Source: Firmicutes bacterium UBA995 (lineage in GTDB: Bacteria; Bacillota; Sulfobacillia; UBA995). From it: a stretch of 8,500 bases of DNA. The stretch covers positions 1 to 8,500 of the forward strand of contig DBBB01000004.1 of NCBI GenBank assembly GCA_002291985.1. The letters run 5' to 3'. The notes under the pieces were generated by a model. The model saw only the letters and a program-made list of their open reading frames with translations. It ran no database searches and was not told where the DNA came from. Positions 1-5,969 of this stretch are shown here, piece by piece. How positions within the stretch are numbered: the first letter of the stretch is position 1; each line of letters starts with the position of its first letter. The position numbers and the translations under genes were made by a program.

Positions 1-1330
1 GAACCCAGCGGTCGCGCCCCTGCTTGGCAGAACTCCCGGCCGAGTCGCCCTCCACCAGGAACAGCTCGGTGGTCACGGCATCCCGCTGAGAACAATCGGC
101 CAGCTTGCCGGGAAGGGAAGTGATCTCGAGGCTGTTCTTGCGACGGGTCAACTCGCGGGCCTTCCTTGCCGCCTCGCGCGCCCGGGCTGCGCCGATCGCC
201 TTCTCGATGATGTGGCGAGCCGGCGGGGGGCTCTCCTCCAGGAAGACGCCGAGCTTTTCGCCGACCACTCCCTCGACCAGCCCTCGCACTTCGCTATTGC
301 CGAGCTTGGTCTTGGTCTGGCCCTCGAACTGCGGGTCCGTCAGCTTCACGCTGAGGACGCCCACGAGTCCTTCCCGCACGTCCTCGCCGCTGAGGTTCGG
401 CTCGCCTTCCTTGAGGAAACCAATCCGCCGGGCGTAGTCGTTGAGCACCCGGGTCAGCGCCCGCTTAAGGCCCTCTTCGTGGCTGCCTCCCTCACTGGTG
501 CGGATGGTGTTGGCGTACGAGAAAATGTGCTCCGAGTATCCGCTATTCCACTGTAGTGCCAGATCGACCTGAACGCCGTTTCGTTCCGCTTCCACCCGGA
601 TGATCTGCTCGTGCACCGGGTCGGCGTTTCGATTGAGATGGGCGACAAATGACTCCAGCCCGCCCTCGTAGTGGAACTCGCGCTCCTCGCCGCTACGCTC
701 GTCGAGGAAGGTAATGCGCAGGCCCCGATTCAAGAAGGCCAGCTCGCGCAGTCTTTGCACCAGCGTTTCCGGGTTGAACTCGACGGTCTCGAAGATCTCC
801 GGGTCGGGCTGAAAAGTTACCAGCGTTCCCGTGTCTGCCGCATCTTCCACCCGCTCCGCCGGGGTCACAGGTACTCCCCGTTCATAGCGCTGGCGAAAGC
901 GGCCGCCGTCGATCTTGACTTCTACCTCCAGCCATTGCGAGAGGGCATTGACGACCGACACGCCCACGCCGTGCAGTCCACCCGATACTTTGTAAGCCTG
1001 GCTGCCGAATTTGCCTCCCGCGTGGAGGACGGTCAGCGCTACCTCCACGGCCGGTCGGCCGGTCAGGCGGTGGGTGCCGACGGGTATCCCCCGGCCGTTA
1101 TCCCTCACCGCAACCGCTCCGTCCCGTCGCAGCACCACCGCAATCAGGCTGCAATGGCCGGCGAGCGCCTCGTCGACGCTGTTGTCGACAACCTCGTATA
1201 CCAGGTGGTGAAGTCCCCGGGGGCCGGTTGAGCCGACGTACATACTCGGCCGGCGGCGGACGGCGTCCAGGCCTTCCAGTACCTGAATCTGCGTCTCGTC
1301 GTAGGGAACCTGATCCCTGCCCCCGGCCAC
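1..1330 (-). CDS. gyrB: DNA gyrase subunit B, 3' part cut off by window edge
   Basis: GyrB is the ATPase subunit of DNA gyrase, the type IIA topoisomerase that introduces negative supercoils with GyrA. The 443 residues present read open to the window edge. The GHKL ATPase domain shows YEVVDNSVDEALAG (E46, N50), DNGRGIP (77-83) and a KVSGGLHGVGVSVVNALS lid. The transducer domain follows, and the Toprim domain begins with PGKLADC and EGDSAGSSAKQGRDRWV, with likely catalytic E427. About 190 C-terminal residues of a usual GyrB are missing beyond the window. I chose GTG at 1330 because AGAGGTGA lies just upstream at proper spacing; an in-frame ATG at 1384 lacks such a site. Canonical GyrB has GGSAK where this protein has GSSAK, and W442 is also unusual. 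The family is certain and the start is fairly sure. It is the last of the minus-strand replication genes and has its own promoter. Confidence 0.97.
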   Translation of the reverse strand, partial: MAGGRDQVPYDETQIQVLEGLDAVRRRPSMYVGSTGPRGLHHLVYEVVDNSVDEALAGHCSLIAVVLRRDGAVAVRDNGRGIPVGTHRLTGRPAVEVALTVLHAGGKFGSQAYKVSGGLHGVGVSVVNALSQWLEVEVKIDGGRFRQRYERGVPVTPAERVEDAADTGTLVTFQPDPEIFETVEFNPETLVQRLRELAFLNRGLRITFLDERSGEEREFHYEGGLESFVAHLNRNADPVHEQIIRVEAERNGVQVDLALQWNSGYSEHIFSYANTIRTSEGGSHEEGLKRALTRVLNDYARRIGFLKEGEPNLSGEDVREGLVGVLSVKLTDPQFEGQTKTKLGNSEVRGLVEGVVGEKLGVFLEESPPPARHIIEKAIGAARAREAARKARELTRRKNSLEITSLPGKLADCSQRDAVTTELFLVEGDSAGSSAKQGRDRWV

Positions 1331-1334
1331 CTCG

Positions 1335-1342
1335 TCACCTCT
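1335..1342 (-). promoter_or_regulatory. Shine-Dalgarno site deciding the gyrB start
   Basis: On the minus strand AGAGGTGA ends four bases before GTG at 1330, leaving seven bases between AGAGG and the start. The alternative ATG at 1384 is preceded by a GC-only stretch with no purine-rich site, so the GTG start is preferred. Confidence 0.7.
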
Positions 1343-1406
1343 TTGCCGCAAGGGGTCAAAAAACCGAAGCCGCCCGGTCGCCATCGCCCCGGGGCGCCAC
1401 GACCGA

Positions 1407-1436
1407 ATTATAGCATGGCCCGCCGGGGACCAACAA
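1407..1436 (-). promoter_or_regulatory. Probable gyrB promoter with extended -10
   Basis: Read on the minus strand, a perfect TATAAT (1407-1412) is preceded by TGC, giving an extended -10. A possible -35, TTGTTG, lies at 1431-1436 with an 18-base spacer. Transcription would start near 1400 and leave a leader of about 70 bases before the GTG start. The site lies in the 145-base gap between recF and gyrB, so gyrB can be expressed apart from dnaA-dnaN-recF. An imperfect 6-bp inverted repeat (TGGTCC/GGGCCA) overlaps the spacer and is probably incidental. Confidence 0.65.
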
Positions 1437-1475
1437 GCAAGCGAGGGACCGTTCCGGCCGTGCCTGACATACTCA

Positions 1476-2591
1476 TCAAGCGTGGTGTACCCGGCCGGCC
1501 TCCACATGATAGAACCGGGCGGCGGCGTCCGGCCGGATGGCGCCGTCGAGCGTCGCGGCGGTGATCAAGGTCTGGCCGCCCCCGTCCAGGAACTCCAGGA
1601 GGGCGCCCCGCCGGCGGTCATCCAGTTCCGACAGCACATCGTCGAGGAGCAGCACGGGCGCCTCCCCTCCTTCCCGCCGCAGCAGTTCGACCTCGGCCAG
1701 TTTCAGAGCCAGGGCGGCCATTCGCTGCTGGCCTTGAGAAGCAAAAGTACGGATGCTCCGTCCTTCCCAGCTGATTGCCAGATCGTCGCGATGGGGCCCG
1801 CTGAGCGTGAGGCGCCTGCGCCGTTCGACGGCTCGGGTGCGGGCGAGCGCCTGCCGGAAGGCGGCCGCCCATTCCTCACCGTTCCTGGAAGACGGAGTCG
1901 CTCCCGGGACTCCCGGCCGGTACTCCAGCCGCATGGGTTGCGCCCCGCCGGCCAGCCGCCCCTGCAGCGCGGGGAGCACTTCCGCCAGTTTCGCCGCCAA
2001 CCGGTGACGATGGCCCGCCAAGGGCAACCCTGCCTGGATGAGGCTAGCGTCCCATGCTTCCCGTTCGGCGGGAGGGGGATCTCCCCGCGAGGTTATCAGC
2101 AGCCGGTTGCGTTGGAGCAACACGCGATGGTAATTGAGCCATTGGTCGTAGTAGGTGGGAAAAAGCTGGCACAGAAGTAGATCGAGGTACTTGCGCCTTC
2201 CGATGGGACTGCCTTGAACCAGCTCGAGTTCGCCGGGAGAGAAGATGACCACGGGGAATCGACCGAGGGCGTCCGCCATCCGCTCCAAGGCGACGCCGTT
2301 CAGGCTCAAGCGCTTGCCTTGATCGCGCCTCCATACCAGGTCCAGCTCCAGGCACCCATGTTTGCTCTCCGCCCTCACCGATATGCGGTAACCGGGACAG
2401 CCCACCCGTACCATATCGCCGTCCCGTGTTCCCCGGTGGGATCGTCCGCAACTGATCACCCGTATCGCCTCGAGGAGATTCGTCTTCCCCGAACCGTTCG
2501 GCCCGATGAAGAAAGAACGACCCGGCGTCAGCGCGAGGGTCAACTGCTGGTAATTCCGGAAATCAATGAGTTCTAGCTTTTGAACGTGCAT
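1476..2591 (-). CDS. recF: DNA replication and repair protein RecF
   Basis: RecF is an SMC/ABC-type ATPase that binds DNA and, with RecO and RecR, helps load RecA at single-strand gaps. The 371-residue length is normal for the family. Visible motifs are the N-terminal LELIDFRNYQ, Walker A GPNGSGKT (30-37), LSGPHRDDL, the ABC signature FASQGQQR (about 283-290) and Walker B VLLLDDVLSELD (about 313-324). The reading frame is open upstream to 2717 inside dnaN, but those residues do not look like RecF and overlap dnaN in another frame, so ATG at 2591 is the start. It follows the dnaN stop by 16 bases; the only purine site, GGCAGGAA, is close to the ATG, suggesting translational coupling to dnaN. 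In many Bacillota a small S4-domain gene (yaaA/rlbA) lies between dnaN and recF; none fits here. Confidence 0.97.
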   Translation of the reverse strand: MHVQKLELIDFRNYQQLTLALTPGRSFFIGPNGSGKTNLLEAIRVISCGRSHRGTRDGDMVRVGCPGYRISVRAESKHGCLELDLVWRRDQGKRLSLNGVALERMADALGRFPVVIFSPGELELVQGSPIGRRKYLDLLLCQLFPTYYDQWLNYHRVLLQRNRLLITSRGDPPPAEREAWDASLIQAGLPLAGHRHRLAAKLAEVLPALQGRLAGGAQPMRLEYRPGVPGATPSSRNGEEWAAAFRQALARTRAVERRRRLTLSGPHRDDLAISWEGRSIRTFASQGQQRMAALALKLAEVELLRREGGEAPVLLLDDVLSELDDRRRGALLEFLDGGGQTLITAATLDGAIRPDAAARFYHVEAGRVHHA

Positions 2592-2607
2592 TTCCTGCCC
2601 AGCAGGA

Positions 2608-3717
2608 TCATTCGACCTTGACCGGCAACACGATATACAGGAAGTTGTCCTGCCCCTTGCCAAACATGCAGGCGGCGCTGCCCGGCCCGGTGAAACGGCA
2701 GAGCACCTCCTGAACATCGATAGCCCGGATCCCGTCTCCGAAGTAACGGGGATTGAAGGCTATCTTCAAACCCTCGCCTTCGAACTGCACGGGGACTTCC
2801 TCTTCCAGATCGCCGCGTTCGGGAGCGTTGGCCTGGATCACGAGCCTTCCCGGGCCGAGGTCGAGCCGCATGGCCTGCCCCGACTCGCGAAGCGCAGCCA
2901 GTGCCAGGTCGCAAGCCTGTTCAAGCCCTTCCCGGTCTGCCTGGAGGCTTGCGGAGAAGTCGCGGGGGATAACCTGCCGGTAGGGCGGGAATTGCCCTTC
3001 GATCAGTCGGCTCACTATCCGGCACGACCCGCTCTGGAAAGACACCAGTTGCTTACTCATACTAACTTTCACGGCAGGACCTTCCCCATCGATGATTGCG
3101 GCAAGATCTCCCAGTACACGACCGGGTACTATCGCTTTTAGCTCATCCCCCCCTGGCGGCAAGGCCCCGCCGCCCGACGAAAGCGCGAGCCGGAAGCCGT
3201 CGGTCGTCACCAAGGTCAGTCGATCGTTATCGCAAGTCACCAGCGTGCCCGTGAAAACTACCCGGGTCGCGTCCGCCGACAAGGCAAACTGCGTCTGCCG
3301 TATCATCCGCAGCAAGTCGAGGCGTCCTACTTCGAACTCGTTTTCTCCCGAAACCTCGGGCACAACGGGAAACTCACCGACATCAAATCCGTGCACCGCA
3401 AGTTTGCCCCTGTCCCAGGACACATTGAGACTGCGCTGAGTCATGTTGGCGCTGAGGGAGATCTCGCCCGAGGGAATCCGCCTGACCAGCTCCAAAAGAT
3501 AGCGCGCGGGTACTACCAGCGCTCCTGCCGCTGCGACCGTTGCGGGCGTCGATAGTTCCATCCACGTATCGTTATCGCTACCTACCAGGCGGAGCGCCCC
3601 GTCGCCCGCTTCCAGCAGCACCCCGGTAAGAATCGGCAAGACCGATCGGGAGGAGATAGTACGGTTAACCGCGTTCAGCGACTGCAGGAGCTGGGGCTGG
3701 GGCAGACTGAACTGCAT
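2608..3717 (-). CDS. dnaN: DNA polymerase III sliding clamp (beta subunit)
   Basis: DnaN forms the dimeric ring that encircles DNA and tethers the replicative polymerase and many repair proteins. The 369 residues match the family's usual length of about 370, made of three similar clamp domains. Recognisable pieces are the N-terminal SRSVLPILTGVLLEA, GFDVGEFPVVPEV in the first domain, TDGFRLAL in the second, LIEGQFPPYRQVIP near the domain 2/3 junction, and the C-terminal YIVLPVKVE. The ATG at 3717 is supported by GGAGGTG (3724-3730) six bases upstream. It lies downstream of dnaA across the 218-base origin segment and 16 bases ahead of recF, the classic dnaA-dnaN-recF order. I see no convincing separate promoter, so it may be co-transcribed with dnaA. 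Confidence 0.98.
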   Translation of the reverse strand: MQFSLPQPQLLQSLNAVNRTISSRSVLPILTGVLLEAGDGALRLVGSDNDTWMELSTPATVAAAGALVVPARYLLELVRRIPSGEISLSANMTQRSLNVSWDRGKLAVHGFDVGEFPVVPEVSGENEFEVGRLDLLRMIRQTQFALSADATRVVFTGTLVTCDNDRLTLVTTDGFRLALSSGGGALPPGGDELKAIVPGRVLGDLAAIIDGEGPAVKVSMSKQLVSFQSGSCRIVSRLIEGQFPPYRQVIPRDFSASLQADREGLEQACDLALAALRESGQAMRLDLGPGRLVIQANAPERGDLEEEVPVQFEGEGLKIAFNPRYFGDGIRAIDVQEVLCRFTGPGSAACMFGKGQDNFLYIVLPVKVE

Positions 3718-3723
3718 GGACTA

Positions 3724-3730
3724 CACCTCC
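3724..3730 (-). promoter_or_regulatory. Strong Shine-Dalgarno site of dnaN
   Basis: The minus strand reads GGAGGTG six bases before the dnaN ATG. This is near-perfect complementarity to the 16S 3' end and fixes the dnaN start. Confidence 0.8.
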
Positions 3731-3755
3731 AGGGTGAGACGCTCCGATGTTCTTC

Positions 3756-3803
3756 GATCTTTGATCTTTATGTATGATCGATCTATATCTCTCGATCGTG
3801 ATC
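3756..3803. other. AT-richer origin stretch with six GATC sites (candidate unwinding region)
   Basis: GATC occurs at 3756, 3763, 3776, 3780, 3794 and 3800, six times in 48 bases, where chance would give about 0.2. The stretch is clearly AT-richer than the surrounding DNA and sits directly beyond the TAG/TAA trinucleotides on the dnaN side, where a DNA unwinding element would lie. In gammaproteobacteria clustered GATC in oriC is read by Dam and SeqA; whether this organism methylates GATC cannot be seen here. It could also simply be a low-complexity stretch. Confidence 0.5.
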
Positions 3804-3804
3804 G

Positions 3805-3834
3805 TAGTAGTAAGCCCTGGGGAAATGGGGATAA
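3805..3834. other. Candidate DnaA-trio unwinding element of oriC (trio, GC block, DnaA box)
   Basis: The plus strand reads TAG TAG TAA (3805-3813), then GC-rich GCCCTGGGG (3814-3822), AAA, then TGGGGATAA (3826-3834). The last is the reverse complement of TTATCCCCA, one mismatch from the DnaA box TTATCCACA. Read 3' to 5' from the box, the trinucleotides are AAT, GAT, GAT, matching the DnaA-trio motif described in Bacillus subtilis, where DnaA spreads from a box onto single-stranded trios to open DNA. Orientation relative to dnaA and dnaN is as in B. subtilis: box on the dnaA side, AT-richer DNA on the dnaN side. Function is inferred from this arrangement. Confidence 0.65.
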
Positions 3835-3838
3835 GGTC

Positions 3839-3868
3839 AAAAAATGATGCTGTCTGGCGTCGGACGCC
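3839..3868 (-). terminator. Hairpin plus T-run after dnaA, possible weak terminator or origin hairpin
   Basis: A 13-base inverted repeat, GGCGTC-G-GACGCC (3856-3868), lies downstream of the dnaA stop. On the minus strand it is followed, after about 11 bases, by six T residues (3839-3844). The gap between stem and T-run is too long for a canonical intrinsic terminator, so partial termination between dnaA and dnaN, or a structural role in the origin, are both possible. Confidence 0.25.
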
Positions 3869-3878
3869 GGGGAAAGAT

Positions 3879-3887
3879 GGTGGATAA
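3879..3887 (-). other. DnaA box (one mismatch) between dnaA and dnaN
   Basis: The minus strand reads TTATCCACC, one mismatch from TTATCCACA and in the same orientation as the TTATCCCCA box at 3826-3834. It lies about 45 bases on the dnaA side of that box and would add to a DnaA assembly pointed toward the trio element. Confidence 0.55.
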
Positions 3888-3935
3888 ACGGGGGATATCC
3901 TGTTGATTGCCGTCGAGTAATCCCCAAAGTCAAAG

Positions 3936-5291
3936 TCAGGCCCCCTGAATGCGTTCCGTTAACTCACCGATAACCCGCTGTAACTGCGGGTCATGCTGTA
4001 ACTCGTTCTTTATCTTCTCATGGGCGTGGATGACGGTGGTGTGGTCTCTCCCTCCGAACTCGTCGCCAATGCGCGGCAAGGAAGCGTCGGTCAGCTCGCG
4101 GGACAGGTAGATGGCTACATGGCGCGGGTAGGTTATGGAACGCGTCCTCCGCTTTGCCTGGAGATCTTCAACGCGCAGGCCGTAATATTTGGCAACTACC
4201 GTCTGAATGCCGCTGATGCTTATCGTCCGCTGACACACATCGGCTATCAGGTCTCGCAGCGCCTCCGCTGCGGTGGCAATGTCAATGCTCGTGCCGTTGA
4301 GCGACGCGTGAGCCGTGGTGCGCGTCAATGCTCCTTCCAGTTCCCGGATGTTGGTGGACACCCGGCTCGCGATGAAGGAAGCCACATCGTCCGGCAAGGC
4401 TATACGCTCGATTTGTGCCTTCTTTCGCAGGATGGCCACGCGGGTCTCGAAGTCCGGTGGCTGAATGTCGGCGATCAATCCCCACTCGAATCGGGTGCGC
4501 AGTCTTTCCTCGAGAGTAGGGATGTCCTTGGGGGGGCGATCGCTAGAGATGACGATCTGACGCGAGGCGCCATGCAAGGCTTCGAAAGTGTAAAAGAACT
4601 CCTCCTGGGTGCGCTCCTTGCCCACCAGGAACTGGATGTCATCGATCAACAGCAGGTCAATGCTGCGGTACCGGTTCTTGAAATCCGGCATCCGATCGTC
4701 CCGGATGCTGTTAATCATCTCGTTCGTGAACTTCTCTGACGATACATACAAAGCATGCTGGTCCGGGCGCAACTGCAGCGAATAGTGAGCCACAGCCTGC
4801 ATCAAGTGGGTTTTCCCCAGACCTACTCCTCCGTAGATGAACAGCGGATTGTACGAACGGGCAGGCGTCTCGGCCACAGCCAGGCAAGCGGCATGGGCGA
4901 GTCGGCTCTGAGCGCCCACCACGAAGCTGTCGAAGGTGTACTTCGCATTCAGAACCCCCGTTTGACATGGCGCCGGCCGGGCCAAGACGGGGACGGTATC
5001 CGCCTCGGGCAGGGACGCCTGCGCGGGGGCGCCGTCACCGCCCCGGGGGATGACGAACTTGATCCGCAGGTCCCTTTCGACCACTCGCCTCAGCGTCCGG
5101 CGGATGTCCTCGGCATAGCGCCGTTCCAGCCAGTCCCGGGCGAATTCGTTGGGCACCCCGATCACAATCGTGTCATCCATCAAGGCGAGCGGTTGCGTAT
5201 TCCGCAACCAGGTGTCGAAACTGGGCTTGAGAAGTTCAGAGCGCAGCAACTCGAGCGTACGGTCCCATATGTCCGCCAACTGACCTTTCAT
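3936..5291 (-). CDS. dnaA: Chromosomal replication initiator DnaA
   Basis: DnaA is the AAA+ ATPase that binds DnaA boxes, opens oriC and helps load the replicative helicase; it also acts as a transcription regulator. The 451 residues show all four domains. Domain I spans about 1-82 (IWDRTLELLRSELLKPSFDTW), followed by a short linker to about 114. The AAA+ domain has Walker A GGVGLGKT (154-161), Walker B LLLIDDIQ (213-220), sensor 1 VISSDRPP (247-254), an arginine-finger segment LRTRFEWG (264-271) and sensor 2 NIRELEGAL. Domain IV carries the DNA-binding signature GGRDHTTVIHAHEKI (413-427). The frame is open far upstream, to 5828, but that sequence is low-complexity and antisense to another gene. 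ATG at 5291 with GGGAGGAG seven bases upstream is the start. DnaA boxes at 5431-5462 lie in its leader, suggesting autoregulation. Confidence 0.98.
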   Translation of the reverse strand: MKGQLADIWDRTLELLRSELLKPSFDTWLRNTQPLALMDDTIVIGVPNEFARDWLERRYAEDIRRTLRRVVERDLRIKFVIPRGGDGAPAQASLPEADTVPVLARPAPCQTGVLNAKYTFDSFVVGAQSRLAHAACLAVAETPARSYNPLFIYGGVGLGKTHLMQAVAHYSLQLRPDQHALYVSSEKFTNEMINSIRDDRMPDFKNRYRSIDLLLIDDIQFLVGKERTQEEFFYTFEALHGASRQIVISSDRPPKDIPTLEERLRTRFEWGLIADIQPPDFETRVAILRKKAQIERIALPDDVASFIASRVSTNIRELEGALTRTTAHASLNGTSIDIATAAEALRDLIADVCQRTISISGIQTVVAKYYGLRVEDLQAKRRTRSITYPRHVAIYLSRELTDASLPRIGDEFGGRDHTTVIHAHEKIKNELQHDPQLQRVIGELTERIQGA

Positions 5292-5298
5292 CGCCGCG

Positions 5299-5306
5299 CT
5301 CCTCCC
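5299..5306 (-). promoter_or_regulatory. Shine-Dalgarno site deciding the dnaA start
   Basis: The minus strand reads GGGAGGAG seven bases before ATG at 5291. In-frame upstream ATGs near 5370 have no comparable site, which argues against a longer DnaA. Confidence 0.75.
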
Positions 5307-5430
5307 ATAGCCCTGCCCGTCGTCCCCAAGCTCTTTCTCCCAGCTAAACAACGCACCATGCATGCCGTGCATAGACGGGCGCACCGGGCGGCAACCACGG
5401 GGCGAAGGGTTCAGGTGGTCGGCGGTGGAC

Positions 5431-5462
5431 ATATCCACAAGATATCCACACCATGTGCATAA
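5431..5462. other. Cluster of three DnaA boxes upstream of dnaA (oriC)
   Basis: ATATCCACA occurs at 5431-5439 and 5442-5450, each one mismatch from TTATCCACA. TGTGCATAA at 5454-5462 is the reverse complement of TTATGCACA, a perfect match to the relaxed consensus TTATNCACA. Start-to-start spacing is 11 and 12 bases, about one helical turn, with the third box inverted. The cluster lies 140-170 bases upstream of the dnaA start, the usual place for the upstream part of a Bacillota origin and for DnaA autoregulation. Confidence 0.8.
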
Positions 5463-5513
5463 AGAGGAAACTGGTACCAACCGTGACGGTCGACCCTGCG
5501 CACCTGTAGCCTC

Positions 5514-5542
5514 ATGATAGCAGAGCCGACCCTCCCCGGCAA
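5514..5542 (-). promoter_or_regulatory. Candidate dnaA promoter
   Basis: On the minus strand TTGCCG (5537-5542) and TATCAT (5514-5519) are separated by 17 bases. Each hexamer departs from sigma-70/sigma-A consensus at two positions, so the match is only fair. A transcript from here would carry the DnaA-box cluster downstream of its start, which would suit repression by DnaA. No better promoter is obvious between this point and dnaA. Confidence 0.35.
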
Positions 5543-5593
5543 CGTGGGGGGTAGCGGCCCAGAATTTCCGTCCTCCGGACCCCGCGCCGTGGC

Positions 5594-5608
5594 ATGATAG
5601 ATTATCAT
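5594..5608. repeat. Perfect inverted repeat ATGATA-GAT-TATCAT
   Basis: Six-base arms separated by three bases lie 23 bases upstream of the ATG at 5632. It is AT-rich within GC-rich surroundings, so it could be an operator or overlap the promoter of the plus-strand cluster. No clear plus-strand -35/-10 pair could be assigned. Function is not established. Confidence 0.35.
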
Positions 5609-5631
5609 TGCGGAGCCCTCCTCCCTGAGGT

Positions 5632-5937
5632 ATGCTATTGAGCGAGGGCGGGGTGTTGCCTGTGGCCGAGCAGTTGCAGGGCAACCATGAAGCGAACGTC
5701 ATCAGCCCCTGGCAGGTGTTGGTGTGGAGGCTCGACTTCGTGGACAAGCGCATGGACCGGCTCGACGAACGCTTTGACCGCCTCGCGGAACGGGTCGATG
5801 AGGGTTTCCCGGCCGTCCGTTCCGACATCCAGTTCCTGAACGGCCGGTTCGACGGCTCGAAGCAGAATTACCTTGTGCTCCAGTTGACTTCCGTGCTCGG
5901 CTTCGTTGCCATACTGGTGAGCATTTGGCTGTTGTGA
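5632..5937 (+). CDS. Small coiled-coil protein with C-terminal membrane anchor, function unknown
   Basis: I do not recognise a named family. The 101-residue product has a charged heptad-like segment at about 33-75 (DKRMDRLDERFDRLAERVDE), in which hydrophobic residues recur every three or four positions. A hydrophobic stretch at about 80-101 ends exactly at the C-terminus (SVLGFVAILVSIWLL). That architecture predicts a coiled-coil oligomer anchored to the membrane by its tail, with the coil in the cytoplasm. The start is uncertain: ATG 5632 lies almost on top of GAGG, TTG 5638 has GAGG at better spacing, and GTG 5653 or 5662 is also possible. It is divergent from dnaA and 32 bases ahead of the zinc-ribbon gene, so it probably heads the plus-strand operon. 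Its reality rests on the coiled-coil and membrane pattern, which would be unlikely in an antisense artefact. Confidence 0.7.
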   Translation: MLLSEGGVLPVAEQLQGNHEANVISPWQVLVWRLDFVDKRMDRLDERFDRLAERVDEGFPAVRSDIQFLNGRFDGSKQNYLVLQLTSVLGFVAILVSIWLL

Positions 5938-5969
5938 TCCGATGGTCCATCTTGAGGAGGGGTTGCGTC

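Larger units (their letters stand above)
5292..5631. other. Divergent intergenic region between dnaA and the plus-strand cluster
   Basis: These 340 bases hold no convincing gene. They contain the dnaA Shine-Dalgarno site (5299-5306), three DnaA boxes (5431-5462), a weak dnaA promoter candidate (5514-5542) and an inverted repeat (5594-5608). A further loose DnaA-box-like word, CGTGCATAG (5366-5374), has two mismatches. The region probably serves both as the upstream half of a bipartite oriC and as the promoter region for genes on both sides. Confidence 0.6.

Noticed and set aside
1482..2180. Plus-strand open frame of 232 codons opposite recF
   Set aside because: Antisense shadow of RecF; its composition is that of a shifted GC-rich frame.
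2592..2717. N-terminal extension of RecF into dnaN
   Set aside because: The extra residues overlap the conserved end of DnaN in another frame and do not resemble RecF, which normally begins at the MHVQKLELIDFRNYQ-type start.
3721..3933. Minus-strand 70-codon frame between dnaA and dnaN
   Set aside because: It lies across the DnaA boxes, trio and GATC cluster, and its translation has no family resemblance. The space is better explained as oriC.
4020..5462. Two plus-strand open frames (239 and 235 codons) opposite dnaA
   Set aside because: Both are antisense to conserved DnaA domains, and neither has a recognisable motif.
5292..5828. N-terminal extension of DnaA by up to 179 residues
   Set aside because: The added sequence is serine/arginine-rich, antisense to the coiled-coil gene and crosses the DnaA boxes. 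The strong ribosome site at 5299-5306 fixes the start at 5291.
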